A stretch of DNA of 64,000 nucleotides, taken from assembly GCF_004331385.1 (NCBI RefSeq), contig NZ_SJON01000002.1, positions 62,001 to 126,000 on the forward strand. Reading direction: 5' to 3'. This DNA is from Enterobacter quasihormaechei. Its GTDB lineage: Bacteria; Pseudomonadota; Gammaproteobacteria; Enterobacterales; Enterobacteriaceae. The position numbers and the translations under genes were made by a program. The notes under the pieces are model-generated. The model was not told the DNA's origin. It made no database searches and saw only the letters and a program-made list of their open reading frames with translations. Shown here one piece after another: positions 50,761-61,627 of the stretch (positions within the stretch are counted from its first letter, which is position 1; every line of letters starts with the position of its first letter).

Positions 50761-51495
50761 TTACCCTTCGTGCAGCCCGCACTCGCGCTTCAGCCCAAAG
50801 AATCGCGTCTCTTCTTCGGCCATTCCCGGTTCCCATTTGCGCGTGGTGTGGGTATCCCCCACTGACAGGTAGCCCTGATCCCACAGCGGATGGTACTTCA
50901 GCCCGTGTTTTTGCAGGTACTGATACACCGTGCGGTTATCCCAGTCGATGATCGGCAGCACTTTGAACACGCCGCGCTGCACAGCCAGTACCGGTAAGGT
51001 TGCGCGGCTCCCGGACTGCTCCCGGCGCAGGCCGGCGAACCAGGTCTGGGCGTTCAGCTCTTTCAGCGCCCGGTTCATCGGCTCGACTTTGTTGATTTCA
51101 TTGTATTTCTCAATGCCTTCAACGCCCTGCTCCCACAGCTTGCCGTAACGCGCCTCCTGCCATGCCGCGCTTTCCGTTGCGCGATAAACCTTCAGGTTCA
51201 GCCTGAGCTTGTCTGTCAGCTCGTCGATAAACTGGTAGGTCTCCGGGAACAGGTAGCCGGTATCGGTGAGGATCACCGGAATGTCCGGACGGATCTGATT
51301 CACCAGATGCAGGCTGACCGCTGCCTGAATGCCAAAGCTCGACGAGAGCACGTAGTCTCCCGGCAGATTTTCCAGCGCCCAGGCCACGCGCCCTTCGGCG
51401 TCGAGCTTTTCCAGCTGGGCGTTGGTTTCTGCCAGGGCCAGAATGCGTTCGACTTTTGGCAGCGCATTCAGGGCGTTTAGATCGAGTACGGACAT
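50761..51495 (-). CDS. cysH: Phosphoadenosine phosphosulfate reductase CysH
   Basis: Reduces PAPS to sulfite with thioredoxin. It has 244 residues (E. coli 244). The PAPS-binding block [15 protein letters not shown] and the catalytic C-terminal ECGLH motif (Cys near 239) are present. It has no APS-reductase-type CC...CxxC cluster, so it is the thioredoxin/PAPS type. Last gene of cysJIH, separated from cysI by a REP pair. Confidence 0.97.
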   Translation of the reverse strand: MSVLDLNALNALPKVERILALAETNAQLEKLDAEGRVAWALENLPGDYVLSSSFGIQAAVSLHLVNQIRPDIPVILTDTGYLFPETYQFIDELTDKLRLNLKVYRATESAAWQEARYGKLWEQGVEGIEKYNEINKVEPMNRALKELNAQTWFAGLRREQSGSRATLPVLAVQRGVFKVLPIIDWDNRTVYQYLQKHGLKYHPLWDQGYLSVGDTHTTRKWEPGMAEEETRFFGLKRECGLHEG

Positions 51496-51517
51496 AAGAA
51501 CCTCGTTTGCCTGTTTC

Positions 51518-51583
51518 GCCGGGCGGCACTGCGTTTGCCCGGCCTACAAACCCGTAGGCCCGGTAAGCGAAGCGCCACCGGGC
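51518..51583. repeat. REP pair between cysI and cysH
   Basis: A forward unit GCCGGGCGGCACTGCG...GCCCGGCCTAC and an inverted unit (GTAGGCCCGGTAAGCG...CGCCACCGGGC) lie inside the operon, between cysI and cysH. Confidence 0.83.
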
Positions 51584-51593
51584 AAAGGATGGG

Positions 51594-53306
51594 TTATTCC
51601 CAGAAATCCCGTGCGGGATCGAGCACCGGGCGAATGATACCCGCGCGTACCGTAAAGTCTCCGAAGCCTTCACCCGCTTCGCGCTCTTTTGCCCAGCGTC
51701 CGACAAGCACGTCGAGGGAATCGAGAATTTCCGGCTCGGTGATGTTCTCGCGGAACATACGCGGGATGCGCGTGCCGATACGGTTACCGCCCAGGTGCAG
51801 GTTATAGCGACCCGGCGCTTTACCCACCAGCCCCAGCTCGGCCAGCATCGCGCGACCACAACCGTTCGGGCAGCCCGTCACGCGCATAACAATATGCTCG
51901 TCCGGAATGCCGTGTTTTTCCAGAATCGCTTCCACTTTGTCGGTGAATGACGGCAGGAAACGCTCGGCTTCGGCCATCGCCAGCGGACAGGTCGGGAACG
52001 ATACGCAGGCCATGGAATTTTCACGCTGCGGCTTCACCGCGTTCATCAACCCGTGCTCGCGCGCCAGCTCTTCAATTCTCGCCTTTTCGCTTTCCGGCAC
52101 GCTGGCGACGATCAGGTTCTGGTTAGCGGTGATACGGAACTCGCCTTTGTGGATCTTCGCGATTTCCAGCAGGCCGGTTTTCAGCGGACGGCCCGGATAA
52201 TCCAGAATACGGCCATTTTCAATGAACAGCGTCAGGTGCCAGTTATTGTCGATACCTTTGACCCAGCCGATGCGATCGCCGCGGCCGGTAAATTCATAAG
52301 GGCGGATCGGCTCAAATTTGATGCCCGCGCGACGCTCCACTTCTTCTTTGAACGTCTCCACGCCGACGCGTTCGAGCGTGTATTTGGTTTTCGCGTTTTT
52401 ACGGTCGGTACGGTTGCCCCAGTCGCGCTGGGTAGTGACCACCGCTTCCGCCACGGCCAGCGTGTGTTCCAGCGGCAGGAAACCGAACTCGGTCGCGGTG
52501 CGGGCGTAGGTTTTCTTGTTACCGTGCTCGATGGACAAACCGCCGCCCACCAGCAGGTTAAAGCCGATCAGCTTGCCGTTTTCCGCAATCGCCACGAAGT
52601 TCATGTCGTTGGCGTGCAGATCGATGTCGTTCTGCGGCGGGATCACCACCGTGGTTTTGAACTTACGCGGCAGATAGGTCTGGCCGAGGATCGGCTCTTC
52701 ATCGGTGGTGGCGACTTTTTCCTGATCGAGCCAGATCTCCGCATAGGCGCGGGTGCGCGGCAGCAGGTGCTCGGAAATTTTCTTCGCCCACTCATACGCT
52801 TCGGCGTGCAGCTCGGACTCGTACGGGTTCGAGGTGCAGAGCACGTTACGGTTCATGTCGTTGGCGGTCGCCAGCGCGTCCAGGCCCACGGAGTGCAGCA
52901 TCTGGTGAACCGGCTTCACGTTCTTCTTCAGAATGCCGTGGAACTGGAAGGTCTGACGGTTGGTCAGACGAATGCTGCCGTAAATCGTGTTGTCATGGGC
53001 AAACTTGTCGATCGCCTGCCACTGTTTCGTGGTGATGATCCCACCCGGCAGACGGCAGCGCAGCAGCATTGCGTGACGCGGCTCCAGCTTCTGTTCTGCA
53101 CGCTCGGCGCGGATATCGCGGTCGTCTTGCTGGTACATTCCGTGGAAACGGATCAGCAGGAAGTTGTCACCTTTAAAACCGCCGGTCAGGCCGTCATTCA
53201 AATCTTCGGCAATGGTACCGCGCAGGTAGTTGCTCTCTACCTTCATGCGCTCGGCATCAGTCAGTTTGCCTTCGACCACCAGTGGGCCAGGATGTTTTTC
53301 GCTCAT
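51594..53306 (-). CDS. cysI: Sulfite reductase haemoprotein subunit CysI
   Basis: Sirohaem and [4Fe-4S] subunit that reduces sulfite to sulfide. It has 570 residues (E. coli 570). The four cluster cysteines lie in [10 protein letters not shown] and [10 protein letters not shown] (about 434, 440, 479 and 483). The sirohaem-contact region with RLTNRQTFQ is intact. It overlaps cysJ by 1 bp. The cofactor enzyme CysG is encoded about 4 kb away. Confidence 0.97.
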   Translation of the reverse strand: MSEKHPGPLVVEGKLTDAERMKVESNYLRGTIAEDLNDGLTGGFKGDNFLLIRFHGMYQQDDRDIRAERAEQKLEPRHAMLLRCRLPGGIITTKQWQAIDKFAHDNTIYGSIRLTNRQTFQFHGILKKNVKPVHQMLHSVGLDALATANDMNRNVLCTSNPYESELHAEAYEWAKKISEHLLPRTRAYAEIWLDQEKVATTDEEPILGQTYLPRKFKTTVVIPPQNDIDLHANDMNFVAIAENGKLIGFNLLVGGGLSIEHGNKKTYARTATEFGFLPLEHTLAVAEAVVTTQRDWGNRTDRKNAKTKYTLERVGVETFKEEVERRAGIKFEPIRPYEFTGRGDRIGWVKGIDNNWHLTLFIENGRILDYPGRPLKTGLLEIAKIHKGEFRITANQNLIVASVPESEKARIEELAREHGLMNAVKPQRENSMACVSFPTCPLAMAEAERFLPSFTDKVEAILEKHGIPDEHIVMRVTGCPNGCGRAMLAELGLVGKAPGRYNLHLGGNRIGTRIPRMFRENITEPEILDSLDVLVGRWAKEREAGEGFGDFTVRAGIIRPVLDPARDFWE

Positions 53307-55111
53307 TAGTAGACATCTCGCTGATAACGGCGCTCTACGCGCAGCTCACTTAAAAATTCATCCGCCGTTTCGGCATCCATACCGCCGAATTCGGCAATCA
53401 CTTCCAGCAGTGCCTGCTCAACGTCCTTCGCCATGCGATTGGCGTCGCCGCAGACATAAATGTGTGCACCGTCATTGATCCAGCGCCACAGCTCTGCGCC
53501 CTGTTCGCGCAGTTTGTCTTGTACGTAGACTTTTTCTTTCTGATCGCGGGACCAGGCCAGATCGATGCGGGTCAGCACGCCGTCTTTGACGTAGCGCTGC
53601 CACTCCACCTGGTAGAGGAAATCTTCGGTAAAGTGCGGGTTGCCGAAGAACAGCCAGTTTTTACCCGGCGCGCCGTCTGCCGCACGCTGCTGCATGAAGG
53701 CGCGGAACGGCGCAATGCCGGTGCCCGGACCAATCATGATCACCGGCGTTTCCGGGTTCGCCGGCAGGCGGAAGTTGTCGTTGTGCTCGATAAAGACGCG
53801 CACCTCGCCCTCTTCTTCAACGCGGTCGGCAAGGAAGCTCGACGCCCCGCCCGCCCGCGCACGACCTTCGATATCGTAACGCACCACGCCGACGGTGATG
53901 TGGACTTCGCTTTCCACTTCAGCCTGAGAGGAGGCGATGGAGTAAAGGCGCGGCGTCAGCGGACGCAGCAGGCCAATCAGCGCGTCGGCATCCAGCTGTG
54001 CCGGGGAGAAACGCACCATATCGACAATCGGGGTTGTCGCGGCGTAATGCTGTAACTTCGCCTTATCCCCCACCAGCGGCAGGAGGGACTCGCTGCGCGT
54101 TAAGGTGGCGTAGTTTTCCACGATGTTAGCGGTATTAACCGTCAGTTCGAAATGCCACTGGAGCGCCTCGGAAAGCGGTAGCGTTTTGCCTTCAACGGAG
54201 ACCGGCTCGGTGCCTTTCAGCCACAGCAGCTCGACGAGCTCTTGCACCAGCGCCGGATCGTTCTGATACCAGACGCCCAGCGCGTCGCCGGGCTGATAGC
54301 GCACGCCGGCATCGCCAAGCTCGATCTCAATATGGCGCACGTCTTTTTCCGAATCGCGGCCGGTGATTTTCTGGTTCACCGACAGGCTCGCCGTCAGCGG
54401 ACTCTCTTTGGTGTAAGGGCTGGTGTGGATCTCGTTGACGGTGCCCGCTGCGGTAACGGCAGCCTGCGCCGGCGTCTCTTTCGGGACGCAGGCTTTCAGC
54501 ACCTCAACGATGCGCGCGCGCCATTCGGCGGCGGCGGCCTGGTATTCCACATCCGCGTCTACGCGATCCAGCAGGCGCTCGGCGCCCAGCTCCGCCAGCT
54601 TGCTGTCGAAGTCTTTACCGGACTGGCAGAAGAATTCATAGGACGTATCGCCGAGGCCGAACACGGCAAAAGCCGTGCCCTCCAGCTTTGGCGCTTTTTT
54701 CGAGAACAGGAACTTGTGCAGCGCGACGGCTTCTTCCGCAGGCTCACCTTCCCCCTGCGTTGAGGCGACAACCACCAGCAGCTTTTCTGACGCGATTTGT
54801 TTGAATTTATAATCCCCGGCGTTCACCAGGTTTACGTTCAGCTTCGCGGCGAGCAGGTCATCACGCAGCGCTTCGGCCACGCGACGGGCATTGCCCGTTT
54901 GCGAGGCAGAGATCAGCGTGATGGCAGGAATTTCAACGGCAGTTGGCGGTACGCCAGCCACGGCACCCGGCTGCTGGTTCAGCATTCCCCAGAAATAGCC
55001 GGAAACCCAGGCGAGCTGGGTGGGTGAAAAATCGGAAGTCGCGGCCTGTAGGCGCGCCAGTTGCTCCGGGTTGAGGGGAAGCAAATTTGAAGGTGGGGCC
55101 TGTGTTGTCAT
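53306..55111 (-). CDS. cysJ: Sulfite reductase flavoprotein subunit CysJ
   Basis: NADPH-dependent diflavin reductase that feeds CysI. It has 601 residues (E. coli 599). A flavodoxin-like FMN domain (about 65-205, [13 protein letters not shown] and STQGEGEP) is followed by a linker, a FAD domain (RLYSIASSQ) and an NADPH domain ([14 protein letters not shown]). First gene of cysJIH. Confidence 0.97.
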   Translation of the reverse strand: MTTQAPPSNLLPLNPEQLARLQAATSDFSPTQLAWVSGYFWGMLNQQPGAVAGVPPTAVEIPAITLISASQTGNARRVAEALRDDLLAAKLNVNLVNAGDYKFKQIASEKLLVVVASTQGEGEPAEEAVALHKFLFSKKAPKLEGTAFAVFGLGDTSYEFFCQSGKDFDSKLAELGAERLLDRVDADVEYQAAAAEWRARIVEVLKACVPKETPAQAAVTAAGTVNEIHTSPYTKESPLTASLSVNQKITGRDSEKDVRHIEIELGDAGVRYQPGDALGVWYQNDPALVQELVELLWLKGTEPVSVEGKTLPLSEALQWHFELTVNTANIVENYATLTRSESLLPLVGDKAKLQHYAATTPIVDMVRFSPAQLDADALIGLLRPLTPRLYSIASSQAEVESEVHITVGVVRYDIEGRARAGGASSFLADRVEEEGEVRVFIEHNDNFRLPANPETPVIMIGPGTGIAPFRAFMQQRAADGAPGKNWLFFGNPHFTEDFLYQVEWQRYVKDGVLTRIDLAWSRDQKEKVYVQDKLREQGAELWRWINDGAHIYVCGDANRMAKDVEQALLEVIAEFGGMDAETADEFLSELRVERRYQRDVY

Positions 55112-55414
55112 GCGTCGTTATGTTCCAGTAGCAAAGCGGACTTTAAGCGAATAAATCCAAACTGAAGATAAGGTTAACGGCGGGGATAATAACAATTAAA
55201 GAAGGGATGGAAATAATAAATAACCAAATGGACTAACCTGTTTTAGTTATCGTTCTTAACGATAAAAGCGATTAAATAAATAATTGAAATAAAAGAACTA
55301 AAGCCGATAAACGCCGGGAATACAAGGCGGTGACCGCTCAGAGCCGTTTTAGTTAATGATAAAAATTGTGCTTTCCGGTACTATGCGGCGGTTTTTTCCG
55401 CATTCCTGAGAGCT
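55112..55414. promoter_or_regulatory. Divergent spacer cysJ-queD with likely CysB sites
   Basis: This 303-bp gene-free stretch is AT-rich compared with its neighbours, above all 55150-55300. On the minus strand, TTATTTATTATTTCC and TTGTTATTATCC words at about 55180-55235 are of the CysB-site type. The queD side (55370-55410) has no clear -35/-10 pair. No other element was found. Confidence 0.45.
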
Positions 55415-55780
55415 ATGATGTCCACCACACTGTTTAAAGATTTCACCTTCGAAGCCGCACACCACCTTCCACACGTTCCTGCCGGGCACAAATGTGGCCG
55501 CCTGCACGGACATTCGTTTATGGTGCGTCTTGAAATCACCGGTGAAGTCGATCCCCATACGGGCTGGATCATGGACTTCGCCGAACTGAAAGCTGCGTTT
55601 AAGCCGACCTACGATCGTCTTGATCACTACTATCTGAATGATATTCCGGGCCTTGAAAACCCAACCAGCGAAGTGCTGGCGAAATGGATTTGGGATCAGA
55701 TGAAGCCGCTGGTGCCACTGCTGAGCGCGGTCATGATCAAAGAGACCTGTACCGCAGGCTGCGTCTATCGCGGGGAGTGA
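55415..55780 (+). CDS. queD: 6-carboxy-5,6,7,8-tetrahydropterin synthase QueD
   Basis: Second step of queuosine (7-deazaguanine) synthesis, converting dihydroneopterin triphosphate to CPH4. It has 121 residues (E. coli 121). Zinc ligands H16, H31 and H33 and the catalytic Cys27 ([11 protein letters not shown]) are present, with the KETCTAG end motif. Its 3' end overlaps the convergent AraC-type gene by 16 bp. queE lies 5 kb away after an insertion. Confidence 0.97.
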   Translation: MMSTTLFKDFTFEAAHHLPHVPAGHKCGRLHGHSFMVRLEITGEVDPHTGWIMDFAELKAAFKPTYDRLDHYYLNDIPGLENPTSEVLAKWIWDQMKPLVPLLSAVMIKETCTAGCVYRGE

Positions 55781-58119
55781 ATCTCTTCCGTTTCGCCCTC
55801 AAGAGGCACGAGTGGCGTAAACTCGTAGAGCACCAGCGCATTACTCTCCAGTGATTCCGTCATTTGCCAGCCGTCAAAAAGGCGTTCATCGCGTACAGAA
55901 AGCGTTGGACGCGCTTTATGGGCTATCCAGCGCCACATCTCTTCGTCAGGGCCGCTTTCGCTGCCGATACCTTCAAGCAACGGATAGAGCGCGCCGTTGT
56001 GCCGATCAAAAAGATGGCACTTGATTCGCCATTTCCCGCGCATTCCCTTCAGGTGTAAATGATACTGCTGGCGAAAGCGCTGGATGAAGGCTTCTTCACT
56101 GGAAAGGAGCGGATTAAAAACCACCACATTGCGCAGCAGCAGCTGGTAACCATTGTGATGGCGCGTGAGCAGAACACGCCCGTCGTTTACCAGCACCTCG
56201 CCCCGCAGGCGTTGCCAGAGCCAGAGTACCCAATAAACAGGACGCGGCAGACCATGGTTATACTGTAGCGCAAGGCTTGATGTATCAATGGTGTCGTTCG
56301 CGCGGGCTTCGCCCTGAAGACCCGAATCTAGCCAGAATCCCGCCAGCCATACCTGTTCCGAAAGTCCGATCAGGTTCTGCATCAGCAGCGCCCCCCGAAA
56401 AAACCAGCCGTTTGTCGCCCGCGTACTGCCGGTGAGGGTATTCCAGGAGAGAAGCCAGACCGGAAGCGAACATTTGCGCAGGCGAAGGGCGGCGAGGATC
56501 TGGCGGATCTTCAGTATCGGGTAATTTTCCGTGGAGGAGAGATCGGTTGGCTCCCCCTGCGCCGGATCGAGAAGTTCATTGGCATCGGCCGAACAGGCAA
56601 GAAAATCGGCCTGCCTCAGAATGGCTGAGCTGAACAGGGTATCGTCGCCCACGCCCGCGTTAACGGGTGAAAATCGGTGCCATAAACCAAACTTTGCCTG
56701 CGGAAGCCAGGTTCGTATTACCTTTTGCTGCGCCAGCCAGACCTGTTCCCGGGCCTCCTCACTCGCCTGGGCTGACCAGTGCATCACAAAGTGCCAGCCC
56801 GCGGTGACCTCTGGCGAAAAATGATTAACTGACCGGTGTAAAAAGCGGGTAAGAAGATCGCGACGGGTCGTTACGCCGGTGTGGAGCAGTACCGTCCACT
56901 GTTTTTTTGCCAGCCAGGTGAAGATCTGATGCAGATTGTACCAGCAGGCGTAGCCCGCCCGCTGCGCGTCATCCCACCCGGCGGCAAACAGACGGCTGCT
57001 CAGAAAAGGCTCGGCGATATCAATGCCCTCAATGGTCAGGGTCTCACCGATGGCCTCCAGATTATGACGAACGTCCTCACGCAGCAAATCGTCGAGCTCG
57101 CGCAGGGTAATAACCACCCGCATACGGCGCAGCGAGGCGGAGAGAGGGTTAAGCAGCTCCAGATCCAGACTCTGCTCCTGCTGCGGGTGAACGATGAGCG
57201 GCGAGGATACCCAGCCGCGCGCCTCCGGTTCATTGAGCAGGCTGAACAGCTTGTCCACGGGGACCGGATGGTGCTGCTCACGCCTGTCCGTACGAACGCG
57301 TGCGGCCTCCGGGTGCTGGCGTCGGGCCTTACGAAACTCACCCGGGGACATATTGTAAGCATGCCGAAACCGATCGCTCATCATGCGCGTGCTGGCGAAC
57401 CCCTGCTCAAGCGCAATCTGGTGCAGCGGCCGATTGGTCAGGCGCAGAGCATCAGCCGCCTTTTCCAGCCGCAGGGCAGTGATGTACTGCATGAAACTGC
57501 TCCCCACCTCCTTTCGAAAGAGACGAGAAAGCCAGGCTTCAGAGACATATTCACTCGCGGCGATTTCCGCAAGCGTAATGCGGCGGGTATAACTGGCATT
57601 GATTCGCTCTATCACCCGGGCGATGCGTTTACTGTGCACAGAGGAAAGTTCACGGGGCAGCATACGGGCGGGCTGCTGAAACCGGCTGGTCAGCAACAGT
57701 AATATCTCGCTCAGCCAGCGGTACGCCTCCAGCCGGTAGCGGTGCGGATCGTTGATGAGCGTGACCACCAAGAGCTGGCGCAACAGATCGCGAAGCGCAT
57801 CGCACTGCGGCCAGACGCCTCCGGCTTCTGCCGGTACGGCATAATCATGGGCAAAAAAATCCTTGCAGAGCTGGACGACCCAGCGCCCGGCAAGGGTTAC
57901 GCGCAGGGTGACGTTGGCCGTTTCACTCGCGAACTGCCAGCGCCGATGACGGTTGATGATGGCAAGGCTATTGGCCTCCAGGATCTCACGCCCCACATCG
58001 GTGCTCAGCTCTGCCCGCCCTTCCAGCACCCAAAGCAACGTCAGCGTATCGCCTTCATCCTCCACACACTGGCGAATGTCCTGAATCTCTACCCGGAATT
58101 CATCTCCCCGCTGCTCCAT
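55765..58119 (-). CDS. AraC-family regulator fused to a GH39-like domain without catalytic Glu
   Basis: Unusually large regulator of 784 residues from the ATG at 58119, which has a GAGGAAAAGG ribosome site; a TTG seven codons upstream is less likely. N-terminal cupin-like sensor (about 25-145), AraC/XylS double helix-turn-helix (about 160-262, [20 protein letters not shown] and [20 protein letters not shown]), then about 480 residues that I read as a GH39/XynB-like barrel and beta-sandwich. In GH39 enzymes the nucleophile is in a TEWN-type motif; here the aligned spot is LLSWNT (S558), and the WNEP acid/base spot appears as HWSAQ (about 447-451). It is therefore probably a sensor, not an enzyme. 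It is divergent from an M20 hydrolase and MFS gene. Confidence 0.72.
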   Translation of the reverse strand: MEQRGDEFRVEIQDIRQCVEDEGDTLTLLWVLEGRAELSTDVGREILEANSLAIINRHRRWQFASETANVTLRVTLAGRWVVQLCKDFFAHDYAVPAEAGGVWPQCDALRDLLRQLLVVTLINDPHRYRLEAYRWLSEILLLLTSRFQQPARMLPRELSSVHSKRIARVIERINASYTRRITLAEIAASEYVSEAWLSRLFRKEVGSSFMQYITALRLEKAADALRLTNRPLHQIALEQGFASTRMMSDRFRHAYNMSPGEFRKARRQHPEAARVRTDRREQHHPVPVDKLFSLLNEPEARGWVSSPLIVHPQQEQSLDLELLNPLSASLRRMRVVITLRELDDLLREDVRHNLEAIGETLTIEGIDIAEPFLSSRLFAAGWDDAQRAGYACWYNLHQIFTWLAKKQWTVLLHTGVTTRRDLLTRFLHRSVNHFSPEVTAGWHFVMHWSAQASEEAREQVWLAQQKVIRTWLPQAKFGLWHRFSPVNAGVGDDTLFSSAILRQADFLACSADANELLDPAQGEPTDLSSTENYPILKIRQILAALRLRKCSLPVWLLSWNTLTGSTRATNGWFFRGALLMQNLIGLSEQVWLAGFWLDSGLQGEARANDTIDTSSLALQYNHGLPRPVYWVLWLWQRLRGEVLVNDGRVLLTRHHNGYQLLLRNVVVFNPLLSSEEAFIQRFRQQYHLHLKGMRGKWRIKCHLFDRHNGALYPLLEGIGSESGPDEEMWRWIAHKARPTLSVRDERLFDGWQMTESLESNALVLYEFTPLVPLEGETEEIHSPR

Positions 58120-58290
58120 CCTTTTCCTCACCAAAGACAAATAATGACCTGCTCTTTTTTGTCATAACTGAATTGTATGAAAAACAATCAAAACAAAACC
58201 GTCGATTTACAACAAAAAAGGGCATTTTCAGGCGGTACGATCGTCATAGACTCGAAATTATCACCGTTTGGCATAAAAGGGATAACAAAA
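58120..58290. promoter_or_regulatory. Divergent control region of the AraC/M20/MFS module
   Basis: This AT-rich 171-bp spacer contains AATGAC at about 58143 and TTTGTCATAAC at about 58158, a loose inverted repeat (ATGAC-N12-GTCAT) near the regulator start. It probably holds both promoters; no clear -35/-10 pair was assigned. Confidence 0.4.
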
Positions 58291-59460
58291 ATGACACATC
58301 CAATCATCGAAGCCCTACGCGGCAATGAAGCTCAGTTCACTGAACTACGCCGCTATTTTCATCAGCATCCTGAAATTGGTTTTGAAGAGCACAACACCAG
58401 CGATCGCGTGGCGGCGCTGCTCCAGGAATGGGGTTATGAGGTTCATCGCGGTCTGGCCAAAACCGGGGTGGTCGGCACGCTGAAGGTGGGTAACGGGCAT
58501 AAACGCCTGGGCCTGCGCGCCGATATGGACGCACTGCCAATGCAGGAAAACAGCGGCAAGGCGTGGAGCAGCACCGTTGAAGGTAAGTTCCACGGCTGCG
58601 GTCATGACGGCCACACCACTACGCTCCTGTATGCAGCGGAGTACCTGGCGCGCACCCGCAATTTTAACGGCACGCTGCACCTTATTTTTCAGCCGGCGGA
58701 AGAGCTTCTGTATGGCGGACGCGTCATGCTGGAGGACGGCTTGTTTGACCTGTTCCCCTGCGACCATATTTTTGGCCTGCACAATATGCCGTCACAGCCC
58801 GTCGGAAAAATCGGTCTGCGCGATGGCGCCATGATGGCCTCTTCCGACACCCTTCATATTGAGGTTAACGGCGTGGGTGGTCACGGCGCGGTGCCAGAAC
58901 ATACCGTTGATGCCACTCTGGTTGCCTGCCATATCACTGTCGCTTTGCAGTCGATTGTTTCGCGCAACATCACCCCCTTCCAGCCTGCCGTCGTTACCGT
59001 TGGCAGCATTCAGGCCGGGCACGCGCCCAACATTATCAACGACAAGGTATTGATGAAACTGACCGTGCGCACGCTGGATGAACGCGTGCGGCAAACCGTG
59101 CTACAGCGCATCCATGATATTGCCGTTGCGCAGGCAGAAAGCTTCAATGCTACGGCCACCATCCGTCACATTAACGGCAGCCCGGTGCTGAAAAACAATC
59201 CGCAAGCCAACGAGATGGTGCGTAGCGTCGCCACCGATCTGTTCGGTCAGGATTCCGTCGCGGAGGTGAATGCGTTTATGGGCAGCGAGGACTTTGCATT
59301 CATGCTCGAGAAAAATCCCAATGGGTGCTATTTCACGCTTGGCGCCGGGGATGAGCCTGACCGCTGCATGGTGCATAACCCGGGCTACGACTTTAACGAC
59401 AACATTCTCCTCACCGGCGCGGCGCTGTGGGCCGCACTGACCGAACACTATCTGCGCTGA
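58291..59460 (+). CDS. M20 family amidohydrolase (hippurate hydrolase-like)
   Basis: Cytoplasmic metal-dependent N-acyl amino acid hydrolase of the HipO/AbgB type. It has 389 residues from the ATG at 58291 (start MTHPIIEALRG); an in-frame extension to 58177 runs through the promoter spacer. Metal ligands lie in HGCGHDGHT (C103, H105), FQPAEE and GSEDFAFM. The substrate may be an N-acyl, N-aroyl or N-acetyl amino acid; it cannot be fixed from sequence. The MFS gene follows 26 bp later. Confidence 0.9.
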   Translation: MTHPIIEALRGNEAQFTELRRYFHQHPEIGFEEHNTSDRVAALLQEWGYEVHRGLAKTGVVGTLKVGNGHKRLGLRADMDALPMQENSGKAWSSTVEGKFHGCGHDGHTTTLLYAAEYLARTRNFNGTLHLIFQPAEELLYGGRVMLEDGLFDLFPCDHIFGLHNMPSQPVGKIGLRDGAMMASSDTLHIEVNGVGGHGAVPEHTVDATLVACHITVALQSIVSRNITPFQPAVVTVGSIQAGHAPNIINDKVLMKLTVRTLDERVRQTVLQRIHDIAVAQAESFNATATIRHINGSPVLKNNPQANEMVRSVATDLFGQDSVAEVNAFMGSEDFAFMLEKNPNGCYFTLGAGDEPDRCMVHNPGYDFNDNILLTGAALWAALTEHYLR

Positions 59461-59486
59461 TTCGCACCTTCCCGGGAGGGCACATT

Positions 59487-60884
59487 ATGAGTACCGTTTC
59501 CCTGACAGGCACCTCCGCCTACGCCGGTAACGATCGGCTGCTGGCGGGTATCGTCATGAGCGTTCTGACATTCTGGCTCTTTGCCCAGTCGGTTATCAAC
59601 GTTGTTCCGGCCATTCAGAATAGCCTCGATATTGCCCTCGAAACCCTCACGCTCGCCGTCAGCCTGAGCGCGTTGTTCAGCGGCTGCTTCGTCGTTGCCT
59701 GCGGTGGGTTTGCCGATAAGTTTGGGCGCGTGCGCCTGACCATGATGGGCCTGTTCCTGAGCATTATCGGGAGCGGTCTGCTGTTCATTTCATGGGAGCC
59801 CGTCCTGTTTCTGTTGGGAAGGGCGATACAGGGGCTGTCAGCGGCCTGCATCATGCCCGCCACGCTGGCGCTGATTAAGACCTGGTATGACGGTAAAGCA
59901 CGCCAGCGCGCCATCAGCTTTTGGGTTATCGGCTCCTGGGGCGGCAGTGGCCTGAGCTCGTTTGTGGGGGGTGCCATCGCCACCACGCTGGGCTGGCGCT
60001 GGATTTTTATTTTCTCCATGGTGGTGGCTCTGGCCGCGCTATTGCTTATCCGCGCCACCCCGGAAAGCCGCAGCCCTGATGCGTGTCGACACAAGCTGGA
60101 TATCAGCGGCCTGGTGAGTTTTGTCCTTATGCTGGTGCTCTTTAATCTGTTTATCAGCAAAGGACACGGCTGGGGCTGGAGCAGCGGTGTATCGCTTATG
60201 GTGCTGTCTGGCGCAGTGATTGCACTGATGTGCTTTGTTATTACCGGGCGACGGAAAGGCGATGCGGCGCTGATTGACTTTGCCCTGTTTAAAAACCGGG
60301 CCTACACCGCCTCGGTATGCTCAAACTTCCTGCTCAACGGCTGCATTGGCACCATGATGATCGCCAGCATCTGGTTACAGCAAGGGCATCATCTGTCACC
60401 GCTACAGACCGGCATGATGACGCTGGGGTATCTGGTCACCGTACTGGCGATGATCCGGGTGGGTGAAAAACTGCTTCAGCGCTACGGCGCGAGGCTGCCG
60501 ATGATGACCGGACCGCTGCTGACCGCAACGGGTATCACGTTAATTTCATGCACCTTTTTAAGCAAAGAGGTCTACATCGTCACCGTGTTTCTGAGCAACA
60601 TTTTATTCGGGCTGGGGCTAGGATGTTACGCCACACCCTCAACGGACACGGCGGTGATGAATGCGCCTGAAAATAAGGTGGGCGTGGCTTCAGGGATCTA
60701 TAAGATGGGCAGTTCCCTGGGCGGTGCTATGGGTATTGCGGTCACCGCTTCGCTGTACGCCCTATGGCTGCCGATGGGAGCGGCCAGCGCCGCGCAGTAT
60801 GCCTTACTTTTCAACAGTGCGATTTGCCTTGGGTCGGCCGTCGTGACCTGGGCATTACTGCCAACGTCAAAAGCCCCGCGTTAA
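59487..60884 (+). CDS. MFS permease (DHA2-like) behind the M20 hydrolase
   Basis: Membrane permease of 465 residues from the ATG at 59487, which has a GGGAGGG ribosome site; the frame is open further upstream but that part overlaps the M20 gene. About 14 hydrophobic segments are visible. The motif GGFADKFGRVRLTMMG after helix 2 is typical. Operon context suggests import of the acyl amino acid or export of a hydrolysis product, which is inference. Its stop codon is in the loop of the queE terminator. Confidence 0.87.
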   Translation: MSTVSLTGTSAYAGNDRLLAGIVMSVLTFWLFAQSVINVVPAIQNSLDIALETLTLAVSLSALFSGCFVVACGGFADKFGRVRLTMMGLFLSIIGSGLLFISWEPVLFLLGRAIQGLSAACIMPATLALIKTWYDGKARQRAISFWVIGSWGGSGLSSFVGGAIATTLGWRWIFIFSMVVALAALLLIRATPESRSPDACRHKLDISGLVSFVLMLVLFNLFISKGHGWGWSSGVSLMVLSGAVIALMCFVITGRRKGDAALIDFALFKNRAYTASVCSNFLLNGCIGTMMIASIWLQQGHHLSPLQTGMMTLGYLVTVLAMIRVGEKLLQRYGARLPMMTGPLLTATGITLISCTFLSKEVYIVTVFLSNILFGLGLGCYATPSTDTAVMNAPENKVGVASGIYKMGSSLGGAMGIAVTASLYALWLPMGAASAAQYALLFNSAICLGSAVVTWALLPTSKAPR

Positions 60885-60891
60885 GCGGGGC
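60868..60891 (-). terminator. queE terminator inside the MFS 3' end
   Basis: On the minus strand GCCCCGC-TTAAC-GCGGGGC is followed by TTTTG. The stem is 7 bp and all GC. It lies 11 bp after the queE stop. The TAA stop of the convergent MFS gene is the loop. Confidence 0.85.
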
Positions 60892-60901
60892 CACGGAAAC
60901 A

Positions 60902-61573
60902 TCAGGCAATGTTCAAATATTTGTGCGTCTGCATCGACAGCCGCCAGTTGCGGGCGATACAGGTTTCAATGCACAGACGGGTCGCATCGTCTTTCTGGCT
61001 GATGGGCTGAAGCGCAATCACGCGCTGCTTTTCGTCCGTCAGCGTTGCCAGCAGTTCATCCAGCGCCTCGATGTCGCGCACGCGCCCTACCGGGTGCTTA
61101 ATTTCATCCGCGCGCTCAAGCGCCTGCGACAGCACGTCGTAACCGCCGCGCATATTCACCTTTGGTGAAACCGTTACCCACGTTGAGTGGGAGCAGCGCA
61201 CTTCATGGGTGCCGCTGGTTTCGATCTGGCAGCTATAGCCGTTCTTTTCGAGCAGCTCGGTGAGCGGCATCAGATCGTGAATGCAGGGTTCCCCGCCGGT
61301 GATGACGACGTGGCGCGCCGTCCAGCCCTGACGACCAATAATGGCCAGCAGATCTTCCGCACTGCCCGCCCCCCATTTATCGCTCTCTTTGGTTTTCGCC
61401 AGAATGCTGAACAGCGACACTTCCCGATCTGCGAGCTTATCCCACGTATGTTTGGTATCACACCAGGCGCAGCCAACCGGGCATCCCTGTAAACGAATAA
61501 AAATAGCGGGAACGCCGGTAAAGTAACCCTCGCCTTGCAGGGTCTGGAACATCTCGTTAATCGGGTACTGCAT
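60902..61573 (-). CDS. queE: 7-carboxy-7-deazaguanine synthase QueE
   Basis: Radical SAM enzyme, third step of queuosine synthesis, making CDG from CPH4. It has 223 residues (E. coli 223). The cluster cysteines are C31, C35 and C38 (CPVGCAWCDT), the spaced form found in enterobacterial QueE. The GGEP motif (TGGEPCIHDL) is present. It is convergent with the MFS gene and has its own terminator. It lies apart from queD. Confidence 0.97.
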   Translation of the reverse strand: MQYPINEMFQTLQGEGYFTGVPAIFIRLQGCPVGCAWCDTKHTWDKLADREVSLFSILAKTKESDKWGAGSAEDLLAIIGRQGWTARHVVITGGEPCIHDLMPLTELLEKNGYSCQIETSGTHEVRCSHSTWVTVSPKVNMRGGYDVLSQALERADEIKHPVGRVRDIEALDELLATLTDEKQRVIALQPISQKDDATRLCIETCIARNWRLSMQTHKYLNIA

Positions 61574-61627
61574 AATCTTCTCAGTTAAGGGGATAAACGA
61601 TAAGTATCGCAGATCCCCGCCGGATGA

